Below, in pieces: positions 51,143 to 58,194 of a stretch of DNA of 64,000 nucleotides; position 1 is the first letter of the stretch, and each line of letters opens with the position of its first letter. The position numbers and the translations under genes are program-made. This DNA is from Neolewinella agarilytica (GTDB lineage Bacteria; Bacteroidota; Bacteroidia; Chitinophagales; Saprospiraceae): contig NZ_FOFB01000012.1 in the NCBI RefSeq assembly GCF_900110645.1, forward strand, positions 1-64,000, written 5' to 3'. The notes below the pieces were generated by a model. That model saw only the letters and a list, made by a program, of their open reading frames with translations, was not told where the DNA came from and searched no databases.

Positions 51143-52108
51143 ATGCCCAGCATCTTAGACCCCCTACCCCAGGAACTACGCCCCCGCTTTCAAGCCCTAT
51201 CCGACAATCTAGACATTCGCATACCCGCAAAAAAAATCGGACGCAACCTCCTCATCGCCACCTGGAATATCAGAGCCTTCGGTAACTTGTCCCGCGTCTG
51301 GACTTCTGGCCAGGACGACTCCCCCCGCCGCGACATATCCTCCCTCAAGTACATCACCGAAATTATCTCCCGATTCGATGTCATCGCCGTTCAGGAAGTA
51401 AAAGCAAACATCAGAGCATTCCGAGACATGATGAAGCTACTCGGGCCAAACTGGTCCTTTATCCTCACCGACGTTACCGCCGGATCCGCCGGTAACGGTG
51501 AACGCATGGCCTACGTATTCGATACCCGTCGTGTCAACTTGTCCGGGCTCGCTTCCGAAATCGTAGTCCCTCAAGAGTGGCTCGAAGAAATCGATCAGAA
51601 CGCTCTTCGCGAACAGTTCGTTCGATCCCCCTACGCCGTCAGCTTCCGATCCGAATCAAAAACCTTCATCCTCGTAACCCTCCATGTCATCTACGGCAAA
51701 AAATCAAAAGACCGCATCGCTGAACTAAAGGGCATCGCCCGCTGGCTCAGCGAATGGGCCACCAACATCAACGCTTACGACCAAAACCTCATCTGTCTCG
51801 GTGACTTCAATATCGACGAGCGCGGCGACCTCCTCGATAAAACTTTCCTCGCCGAAGGACTCCACGTACCTCCCGCCCTCCAGGCCCCCGAAGCTACCCG
51901 CTCCATTTTTAATAAAGACAAATACTACGACCAAATAGCCTGGTTCGACGGCTCCGACGGAAAACCCAAGCTCTCCATGGACCTCCTCGCCGCAGGTAAC
52001 TACGATTTCGTCCCCCTCCTCTGGAATCAGGAAACCCATTCCAAACTCCAACACTCATGGATGATTTCCGATCACTACCCCCTCTGGACAGAGTTCTCCA
52101 TCCGCTAA
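51143..52108 (+). CDS. Endonuclease/exonuclease/phosphatase (EEP) family protein
   Basis: The ATG at 51143 gives 321 residues; a TTG upstream is less likely. All EEP active-site marks are there: TWNIR (Asn42), VIAVQEV (Glu85), LVTLHVIYG, LGDFNID (Asp221, Asn223) and ISDHYPLW (Asp310, His311). No signal peptide is seen, so it acts in the cytoplasm, probably as a metal-dependent DNA nuclease. It stands between the TOPRIM-helicase and the recombinase and may serve the same element, for example in end processing. Confidence 0.85.
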   Translation: MPSILDPLPQELRPRFQALSDNLDIRIPAKKIGRNLLIATWNIRAFGNLSRVWTSGQDDSPRRDISSLKYITEIISRFDVIAVQEVKANIRAFRDMMKLLGPNWSFILTDVTAGSAGNGERMAYVFDTRRVNLSGLASEIVVPQEWLEEIDQNALREQFVRSPYAVSFRSESKTFILVTLHVIYGKKSKDRIAELKGIARWLSEWATNINAYDQNLICLGDFNIDERGDLLDKTFLAEGLHVPPALQAPEATRSIFNKDKYYDQIAWFDGSDGKPKLSMDLLAAGNYDFVPLLWNQETHSKLQHSWMISDHYPLWTEFSIR

Positions 52109-52124
52109 CTCTATCAGACTAAAA

Positions 52125-52156
52125 GAGGGGTCAAAACCCATCGGCCCTGACCCCTC
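52125..52156. terminator. Bidirectional hairpin between convergent genes
   Basis: The 9-bp arms gaggggtca and tgacccctc are perfect, with 14 bp between. It lies between the EEP nuclease gene (plus) and the small membrane gene (minus). Confidence 0.6.
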
Positions 52157-52208
52157 ATCTCTAACTTACTGATAACCTCCTTAAGGTACGAAAAACTACC
52201 GGCTAGGC

Positions 52209-52502
52209 CTAGTAATTCCGCAGCGGATAATCCGCTATTTCATCCCAAGGATCAGGCCAAACCAGCTCCCCGTTAATAGTATCCGGAACCACCGATTCAG
52301 CAGGTTTTTGGGGCGCGGCCGCAGGTGCAGGGGGAGATAAAGGAGCAAGGATCTCGGACACTGCAGATTCCGCCGCCGGCACTCCGTAAAACACTGCTCC
52401 ATAATCCAAGCTAATGAAGGCGACAGACAGCGCAACGAACAGGCCAATGACCGACCACTGAAGGTGATTAACCACCAGCAAACCATATGTTTTCTTAGTC
52501 AT
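52209..52502 (-). CDS. Small membrane-anchored protein with DPWD motif
   Basis: The 97-residue protein has one membrane helix (WSVIGLFVALSVAFISLDY), a Pro/Ala-rich linker (LSPPAPAAAPQKPAES, in part encoded by a 17-bp repeat) and the end ELVWPDPWDEIADYPLRNY. The DPWDxI motif occurs twice in the lipoprotein gene directly upstream, from which it is separated by 1 bp. So the two products probably share a partner or cooperate. The family is unknown to me. Confidence 0.6.
   Translation of the reverse strand: MTKKTYGLLVVNHLQWSVIGLFVALSVAFISLDYGAVFYGVPAAESAVSEILAPLSPPAPAAAPQKPAESVVPDTINGELVWPDPWDEIADYPLRNY
52312..52328 (-). repeat. Dispersed 17-bp repeat in the Pro/Ala linker, exact consensus
   Basis: The copy is sense to the gene but in the third frame and is read as APAAAP. 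Confidence 0.9.
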
Positions 52503-52503
52503 C

Positions 52504-53127
52504 TTAGTTTATTGTAGGTTCTGACAAATTACGGTCCACTTCCCAAACCATCGCCCCTATCAACGGTAGCCTTTTTTCCGTGTCCAGCAGGTAAGCTTCT
52601 CCCTGAAGCACCAGTCCAGGTTCCCAATCCGCCGGAATGTGCACCGCAAATAGGGACCGGCCATCCGCCGCGATGAACCGCCCAATCTCCCCTCTAACCT
52701 CAATCAGTGTAAGCGCTACTTTCCCATTTCCCGCCGCCGGAAACAGCTCGCCAAATCCGTTCCAGAAAGCTTCCGCCTCTCCCCTATGGACACTTACACT
52801 GACAAACAGCATCTTAACTACCGGCTTTCCCTTAAATTTCAAAACCTTCCCCCTACCCATGTGCACTGACTCTACCGTAAAGTTATCACGCATCGTATCC
52901 CACGGGTCATCGTCGTCTGATTTACCGCTATACACTCTCCCCATCCCATATTTTTCACCGATCGTATCCCAGGGATCATCGTCGCTCTTTTGGCGAGTAT
53001 CACCGTCGCCACCTATGTAATGGGTCAGACTGGCACCGCTCTCCGCTACAAATAAGTTGAAGTCGTCCTTGTCATGGACGCATCCGGCCAGCAGCACCGC
53101 AGTGGCCAGCAAGGTTAATAGTCTCAT
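52504..53127 (-). CDS. Lipoprotein with repeated DPWDT motif
   Basis: The 207-residue protein has a lipobox (AVLLAGC, Cys16). Residues 48-80 contain two copies of an acidic repeat, KSDDDPWDTIGEKYG and KSDDDDPWDTMRDNF. The remaining part is beta-rich (VKMLFVSVSVHRGEAEAFWNG, KVALTLIEVRGEIGRFIAADG, LFAVHIPADWEPG). The DPWD motif is shared with the next gene. No family is recognised; the gene lies on the opposite strand to the element's core genes. Confidence 0.6.
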   Translation of the reverse strand: MRLLTLLATAVLLAGCVHDKDDFNLFVAESGASLTHYIGGDGDTRQKSDDDPWDTIGEKYGMGRVYSGKSDDDDPWDTMRDNFTVESVHMGRGKVLKFKGKPVVKMLFVSVSVHRGEAEAFWNGFGELFPAAGNGKVALTLIEVRGEIGRFIAADGRSLFAVHIPADWEPGLVLQGEAYLLDTEKRLPLIGAMVWEVDRNLSEPTIN

Positions 53128-53235
53128 CTCGATGAGTTTTGGTTACTCAGCGGTGCAAATCGAGATGGTCGAGGAGTTGTACTCCGATAAAGCCCTGAGG
53201 ACTTCTAGTAAATTTTAACAAAGGTGAAATCAGCT

Positions 53236-53267
53236 AACGAGCGTAGCGAGCATTCCCTCGCGGCAGC
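53236..53267 (+). repeat. Mirror motif plus CTCGCGGCAGCC
   Basis: AACGAGCGTAGCGAGC is followed after 3 bp by CCTCGCGGCAGCC. The same order occurs at 55500-55533, so the two motifs form one composite element. Confidence 0.65.
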
Positions 53268-53470
53268 CTAAAAGCGCAGCGTCTGAAAACCGCAAAGCGG
53301 TGTCTTACAAGGAAAAGAAACAAAGCGATCTTTTCCGTCTACAAGCCCAGCGTCTAAAAAACCCGGGCAGCAGCCATGCACGACTACCACCCGGTCCGAT
53401 TTACACCTAAGCCATATTGCCAGCGCAGCAGCTGGCCTTCTTTTATTCAAAACGCTCAGCGTTTTCACTA

Positions 53471-53530
53471 AGCCCCTCTCCGCCAAGCCGAAGGCGAGGC
53501 CTTACGGAGAGGGGTTGGGGAGAGGTTTTA
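53471..53530 (+). repeat. GC-rich hairpin with nested insert
   Basis: The arms cccctctccg/cggagagggg enclose gccaagccgaaggcgaggcc, itself a weak hairpin. The tail ttggggagaggttt is that of the 45318 and 37601 elements. Confidence 0.65.
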
Positions 53531-53806
53531 CAACGTCAACACAAAGTATCTATGTTGCAATTACACCAGCAATTACGCGCCTTTGTTGCAAAATTTCAAA
53601 TTATCAAAATTTTGCTCGTATATTAGTGTCCCCTTTACGCCCTTTCGGTGAGGAGACCTTTCACTTTTAAGGTCTTCCCCCACACCCCCCGTTGCTTTGA
53701 AAAGTTTTTTCAAAAAAAGTTGCTCCGCAACCCATTTGTTTAAACACGTACTGCCAATTTAGTCTGCCGCTCAATGCACGGGGCGCACGCGTAAACAGAA
53801 TTTTAC

Positions 53807-55348
53807 ATGCTGAAGCTGTCCGCAGTGGGCAAGATGAAGTTCCTTAGCCCCAGGGAAGAGAAGGCCCTGCTCCAGAGCCTCGAAACCAAGATGTCCGGTA
53901 AGCACCTCGCCAAGTACCGGCTACTCATCCTCCTTATGCTCGATGCCGGTTGCCGCGTTACCGAGGCTTGCTCCATGAAGCTCTACCAGATTCAACCGGC
54001 GAAGAAGCTCATCAACGTTAAGTCCTTGAAAAAGAGAGGAAAGAACGTCTACCGCGAAGTGCCCATGACCCAGCGCTTACTCGACGCCCTGGCCGACTAC
54101 TGGGCCTACGTCAAATCCAGAGACCCCGAAGCCTACCTGTTCCCCTCCCAAATTGCGACGACCGGTCATGCCAGTCGCAAAGTCATCTGGCGAGTCGTCA
54201 AAAACCTGACCGGCAACACCCATCCCCATGTACTAAGACACACCTTCTGCACCAAACTCGCCACCAGAGGAAACGATGCCTTCACCATCAAGGAGCTCGC
54301 CGGTCACGACAACACCGCTACCACCGAAATCTATATCCACGCCTCCAAAAACGCCAAGCAAAACGCCATCGCCTCCATCGACCAAAACGGCTGGTGGGCC
54401 AGAATGTACCGAAAGCTCACTCCCCGTCGCCGGGTAGACATCATGCCCGTCATGGTCGGCGGCCTCCAGATCCACATCGGCCGTAAGGAAGAGATTACCC
54501 GCATCATCGACCTCGCCCAAAAGAAGGTCAACATCCTCATCACCGGCGAACAGGGCATGGGCAAAACCCACCTCACTACCAACCTGACCGACAACGGCCG
54601 ACTCGGAAAAGTCCTCCGCATTGACGACATGACCGCCATCAAAGCAACCCTCGCCGGGATGGTCCTCACCCTCTTCAACGGCGACAAAGACAAAATCAAA
54701 GACCTCCTCTACGGCACCGATACCGACGTCGAAAAAATCATCTCCAAAGAATCCATCAAACGGCTCTGCGAACTCCTCATCCGCACCACCACCAAACACG
54801 AGTACACCATCGTCATCGACGATGCCACCCGCATCACCCCCATGGGCATCTCCACCCTCGAAAAACTCAACGATCACTTCCACATGATCATCGCCGCCCG
54901 CTCCATCAAGCTCAGCCAGGTATCCTTCCTCTCCAATTTCGAAAAAGTCGAACTCTCCGGCCTCTCCCGCGCCGAAACCATCGAACTCATTACCCGCGGC
55001 AGCCAGGACTTTACCGACCGCATCGAAGACTGGGAAATGTACAAAGGCCACGTCTGGCGCGCCACCAACGGCAACCCCAAGTTCATCCTCGAACTCATCG
55101 AGCGCTTCCGCCGCGAGCCCTACGTCTCCGCCGAAATGGTCCAAAAAATCACCCATACCACCGCCCTCAAAGAAGTAGATATGAGCCTCCCCGTCGTCAT
55201 CGCCCTCAGCTCCCTCATGATTTTGAGGTACGTTGGCGGAGAAGTAGGAACCGATGCCGGCGCTTTCCGACTCATCGGCGGCGCTTTCCTCGTCTTCGCC
55301 CTCTTCGCCCGCTCCATCCTCCGATTCGGCACCCGTCGCTACGTCTAG
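53807..55348 (+). CDS. Tyrosine recombinase fused to a P-loop ATPase and membrane tail
   Basis: The 513-residue protein starts with a tyrosine recombinase catalytic domain: GCRVTEA (Arg50), SLKKRGK (Lys75/76), HPHVLRHTF (His141, Arg144), LAGHDNTATTEIYIH (His167, Tyr176). The set is complete and the His-Tyr spacing is normal, but the usual N-terminal core-binding domain of about 100 residues is absent. From about 225 an AAA/STAND-like ATPase follows: ILITGEQGMGKT (Walker A, 247-254), YTIVIDDATRI (Walker B), HMIIAARS, and ELSGLSRAETIELI. The last 55 residues have two membrane helices (LPVVIALSSLMIL and FLVFALFARSIL). A membrane-tethered, ATP-regulated recombinase is very unusual. Confidence 0.82.
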   Translation: MLKLSAVGKMKFLSPREEKALLQSLETKMSGKHLAKYRLLILLMLDAGCRVTEACSMKLYQIQPAKKLINVKSLKKRGKNVYREVPMTQRLLDALADYWAYVKSRDPEAYLFPSQIATTGHASRKVIWRVVKNLTGNTHPHVLRHTFCTKLATRGNDAFTIKELAGHDNTATTEIYIHASKNAKQNAIASIDQNGWWARMYRKLTPRRRVDIMPVMVGGLQIHIGRKEEITRIIDLAQKKVNILITGEQGMGKTHLTTNLTDNGRLGKVLRIDDMTAIKATLAGMVLTLFNGDKDKIKDLLYGTDTDVEKIISKESIKRLCELLIRTTTKHEYTIVIDDATRITPMGISTLEKLNDHFHMIIAARSIKLSQVSFLSNFEKVELSGLSRAETIELITRGSQDFTDRIEDWEMYKGHVWRATNGNPKFILELIERFRREPYVSAEMVQKITHTTALKEVDMSLPVVIALSSLMILRYVGGEVGTDAGAFRLIGGAFLVFALFARSILRFGTRRYV

Positions 55349-55354
55349 CCCGGT

Positions 55355-55403
55355 CATCGGATGCATCTTTTGCATGACGAAGTCGGCAAAAGTTCATCCG
55401 ATG
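55355..55403 (+). repeat. REP-like hairpin element, copy 4
   Basis: The 49 bp start 6 bp after the recombinase stop. The stems are CATCGGATG/CATCCGATG, CTTTTGC/GCAAAAG and GAC-GAA-GTC. It is followed by tctcgggcgg, as copy 3. Confidence 0.9.
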
Positions 55404-55465
55404 TCTCGGGCGGCAGTCTTGCCGACTCTCCTCGGGCAGCCCCCACTGCTCCTCCAACCTCCCCT

Positions 55466-55483
55466 GCATCCCGCGTCCGCGCC
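55466..55483 (+). repeat. Degenerate copy of the dispersed 17-bp repeat
   Basis: GCATCCCGCGTCCGCGCC differs by one inserted and one changed base. It lies in the gap between the recombinase and the YdjM-like gene. Confidence 0.5.
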
Positions 55484-55499
55484 CTAAAATCCCCCTCCT

Positions 55500-55533
55500 A
55501 ACGAGCGCAGCGAGCTCCCCCTCGCGGCAGCCC
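55500..55533 (+). repeat. Mirror motif plus CTCGCGGCAGCC, second copy
   Basis: The composite element AACGAGCGCAGCGAGC ... CTCGCGGCAGCCC, as at 53236-53267. Confidence 0.65.
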
Positions 55534-55593
55534 TCCAACGTGCGGCAGCTAAATTTTAAATGTTGAATTTTCAATCGTAAATTTTAAATCCTA

Positions 55594-56976
55594 ATGACTC
55601 TCCCCAACCACATCACCGGCGGCATCGTCTTCACCGGCGTCTTCGGCGCCTTCGCCGGCGTCAACATCCTCCACAATCCCGGACTCCTCATCATGACCGT
55701 CCTCGCCGCCACTTTCGCCGATATCGACGTTCCCTCCTCCCTCTGGGGCCGCACCTTTAAACCTATTTCAAAGGCCATTAATCGAAAATTCGGCCACCGG
55801 ACCATCACCCACAGCCTCCTCTTCCTGCTGCTGGGATATGGCGCGGTCGCAGGTGCATGCAAGGTTCTTGGAAGCAGTGCCCCCTACCCCACCGTCTTTC
55901 TTCTCGCGTACAGCTCCCACCTCTTGTTCGACATGATGACCGTAGCCGGTGTCCCGCTCTTCTTTCCCTACAATAAAGCCCCCTGCGTCATCCCCTCCGA
56001 CCCCAAACTCCGACTCCGCTCCAACAACCCCCGCTCCGAAATCGCCGTCTTCGGCTTCTTCCTCCTCTCCGGCATCTTCCTCCAGCCCCTGATGGCCGAC
56101 GGATTCTGGACCTCCTACAACCGACTCTTCGGAACCATGACCCACCTCCAATCAGAGTTCGAAAAAGCCGACGACGTCCTCCAGGTCAATTACCGCTACC
56201 GCGAAGCCACCTCCGAGTTCTCCGGCTCCGGACTCGCCATCGAATGCACCGGCACCTCCGCCACCCTCTGGAACCCCGATACCGGATGGCAATACCTCGA
56301 CGCCAGCCCCACCAGCTCCCGAACCATCCTCGAAGTTATCCCAGACCACACCGGACAAACCTTCCAGCTCCTCCGAAAAAGCTTCGTCGCCATCTCCCCC
56401 GATAGCCTCGACCGGCTCCTCCGCCACCAAATCACTTACCAACTCCAGCTCTCCGCCAACGAACCCTTCACCGCCAACTACGCTACCTTTAACTCTCCCT
56501 TTGGCAACCGGAGTACCGTCCGCTCTCTCAACCTAGACCTCATCGAACACCTCACCATTTTCGAGCTACCCGATGAAGCGGTCACCGCCACCGTCAAGTA
56601 CCAAACCAACCCCCGCATCCGAACCCTCGAAGCCCGCATCACCCAACTCGAAACCAAGCACCAGGCCGAACAAGCCGCCGCCGAAGCCCAGGCCCTCCGC
56701 ATCCGGACCCTCGAAACCATCCGCGATGAAGCCACCGATATTTATGAGGAGCAACGCGCCGTTGAGGAACTCGCCAAACTGAGAAAGAAGCCCTACGTGG
56801 TGGGCGACATCGCCCCCAAAGTCAAGGAACTCCGCAGCCAAATCGTAGAACTCCAGGCTGCCGATCAGATCAGATACGAAGAGAAGGTAGCCGCCGCCCA
56901 GTTGAAGGTGCAGGCCGGGCGATCGGCGGATTTGGAGCTTACGGGGATGGTTACTTTTGTTGTCTTTGCAGAGTGA
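55594..56976 (+). CDS. YdjM-like membrane hydrolase with coiled-coil tail
   Basis: The 460-residue protein starts as a DUF457/YdjM-type metal-dependent hydrolase: LPNHITGGIVFTGVFGA, FADIDVPSSLWGR, FGHRTITHSLLF (near 66-77) and YSSHLLFDMMTVAGVPLFFPY, with four membrane helices and the His/Asp residues of the family. From about 200 on there is a beta-rich domain, and from about 340 a long coiled coil (RTLEARITQLETKHQAEQAA). Normal YdjM has under 200 residues, so the tail is an addition. Such genes are frequent on mobile elements. A 17-bp repeat is read as GAVAGA in the third helix. Confidence 0.75.
   Translation: MTLPNHITGGIVFTGVFGAFAGVNILHNPGLLIMTVLAATFADIDVPSSLWGRTFKPISKAINRKFGHRTITHSLLFLLLGYGAVAGACKVLGSSAPYPTVFLLAYSSHLLFDMMTVAGVPLFFPYNKAPCVIPSDPKLRLRSNNPRSEIAVFGFFLLSGIFLQPLMADGFWTSYNRLFGTMTHLQSEFEKADDVLQVNYRYREATSEFSGSGLAIECTGTSATLWNPDTGWQYLDASPTSSRTILEVIPDHTGQTFQLLRKSFVAISPDSLDRLLRHQITYQLQLSANEPFTANYATFNSPFGNRSTVRSLNLDLIEHLTIFELPDEAVTATVKYQTNPRIRTLEARITQLETKHQAEQAAAEAQALRIRTLETIRDEATDIYEEQRAVEELAKLRKKPYVVGDIAPKVKELRSQIVELQAADQIRYEEKVAAAQLKVQAGRSADLELTGMVTFVVFAE
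55840..55856 (-). repeat. Dispersed 17-bp repeat inside the YdjM-like gene
   Basis: The copy differs only at the variable base. It is antisense to the gene and is read as GAVAGA at the end of a membrane helix. Confidence 0.85.
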
Positions 56977-57089
56977 ACTGTCTTAAGATACAAAAATCGT
57001 ACCTTTACGTAGCTGTAAAAGCCACTTAGAGATTCAACATAATTACCCACAGAACCACCCTTACGGAGTGGTAATTTAAAGCAACGAGC

Positions 57090-57968
57090 ATGAAAAATAT
57101 GCAAGTCGCTGGCCAGAAGGTTCGTATCGATTCCGATACCGGCTACATCTGTATCACTGACATCTCTAAGCTCAAAGGCCAACCCAGTGCCCTGATTCCA
57201 GCATGGCTAAGAACCAGAGCGACCATTAAGTTTATCGCTGCCTGGGAAACAAAGCACAACCCTGATTTTAATACCCTCGAATTCGAGGGTATTAAAAACC
57301 AAGCCGGCGATAACACTTTCTTCATCTACGCCAAAGACCTTATTAGCCTCGGCTGTAAAGGCATTGTAGCCACCAGAGGAAAGTACGGCGGCACCTACTG
57401 TGCTCCTCAGTGGGCCATTCACTTCGCCAATTGGCTCGACGAAGAATTCTACCTCGAAACCCTCGATTCATACCTCCAACTCCGCGAAATCTATTTCGGA
57501 GCAGATGAACTCAACCACCGCTTCGTCCGCGAACTCTCCGCCAAAAATTATACCCTTATTACTGGCGGCAAGGGCTTAGAGAAAATCCCCCACGTCCCTT
57601 CCCCACCAACATCCAAAACTAAAGCAGTCAAAAAAGGAAACACCCGGGAGCAAATCCGCCGCCGACTCTCTCAGTTTGACGCCGACATCATCAATTTAGC
57701 TTTATGGGGTATGACAGCCATGACCTGGCGTACGAAATTCCCCGATCAGGAACACCACGGGAATATGCGTAACCTCGCTACAAACGAGGAACTACAAGTC
57801 CTCAACACCCTGCAAGCTCAAACACGACAGCTCCAAAAAGAACAATACAATCAGGAAGAAAAACTCCAGATCCTCCTGGCCAACGCAGCGGAACTCCTAC
57901 CCTTCTACTGTGACACGCCGGAAAAAGAAAAAGCCTTGATAAAGCGTAGAAAAGAACGTGGCTGGTAA
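57090..57968 (+). CDS. KilA-N domain protein
   Basis: The 292-residue protein has an N-terminal KilA-N domain (residues 1-115): GYICITDISKLKG, IPAWLRTRATIKFIAAWE, FEGIKNQAG, WIATRGKYGGTY-like GIVATRGKYGGTYCAPQ and IHFANWLDEEFYLETLDSYLQLRE. A linker and a helical C-terminal part (LNTLQAQTRQLQKEQYNQEEKL) follow. KilA-N proteins bind DNA and are typical of phages and mobile elements; this supports the mobile nature of the region. A TACCTTTA box at 57000 may be its promoter, and the perfect palindrome at 58107 the terminator. Confidence 0.85.
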   Translation: MKNMQVAGQKVRIDSDTGYICITDISKLKGQPSALIPAWLRTRATIKFIAAWETKHNPDFNTLEFEGIKNQAGDNTFFIYAKDLISLGCKGIVATRGKYGGTYCAPQWAIHFANWLDEEFYLETLDSYLQLREIYFGADELNHRFVRELSAKNYTLITGGKGLEKIPHVPSPPTSKTKAVKKGNTREQIRRRLSQFDADIINLALWGMTAMTWRTKFPDQEHHGNMRNLATNEELQVLNTLQAQTRQLQKEQYNQEEKLQILLANAAELLPFYCDTPEKEKALIKRRKERGW

Positions 57969-58106
57969 GAAAGGTCCAGCCCGAATTTTAATCTTGGGGA
58001 ATTCGCCAGGATTAGAATTTAGACTGGTACGCATCCCTCACGTCCACTCCCATTCTAAGCCTAAAACGAAGAACTTAAAGCGAGGCAACAGCAAAACCCT
58101 TCGGCC

Positions 58107-58130
58107 AAACCGGGCGATATCGCCCGGTTT
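58107..58130. terminator. Perfect 24-bp palindrome between convergent genes
   Basis: aaaccgggcgat/atcgcccggttt is a perfect palindrome. It lies between the KilA-N gene (plus) and the T9SS gene (minus) with A/T on both sides, as expected for a bidirectional terminator. Confidence 0.6.
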
Positions 58131-58194
58131 AAAACTAGCAGGGATGATAAAGCTGGCTTTTTCTGCAAGTGCAATGGAAGTTAAATAACAAGAA

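Larger units (their letters stand above)
53128..53806. other. 679-bp repeat-rich intergenic stretch
   Basis: No gene is supported here. The stretch holds the mirror motif at 53236, CTCGCGGCAGCC, several short gcagcgtct and gcaaagcggt hairpins, a GC-rich hairpin (53471-53530), a stem agacctt/aaggtct (53654-53677) and an A/T palindrome ttgaaaa-gtt-ttttcaa near 53697. It resembles a landing place for repeats upstream of the recombinase gene. Confidence 0.6.

Noticed and set aside
53268-53486. A 72-residue minus-strand frame in the large gap
   Set aside because: It consists of repeat sequence (CTCGCGGCAGCC flank and short hairpins) and has no start context or family.
54233-55375. A 380-residue open frame on the minus strand opposite the recombinase-ATPase
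   Set aside because: It is Glu/Asp/Gly/Val-rich low-complexity sequence that mirrors the C-rich codon use of the plus-strand gene, which has complete recombinase and ATPase motifs.
44398-58130. Prophage
   Set aside because: KilA-N, recombinase and replication proteins are present, but no terminase, portal, capsid, tail or lysis gene is seen.
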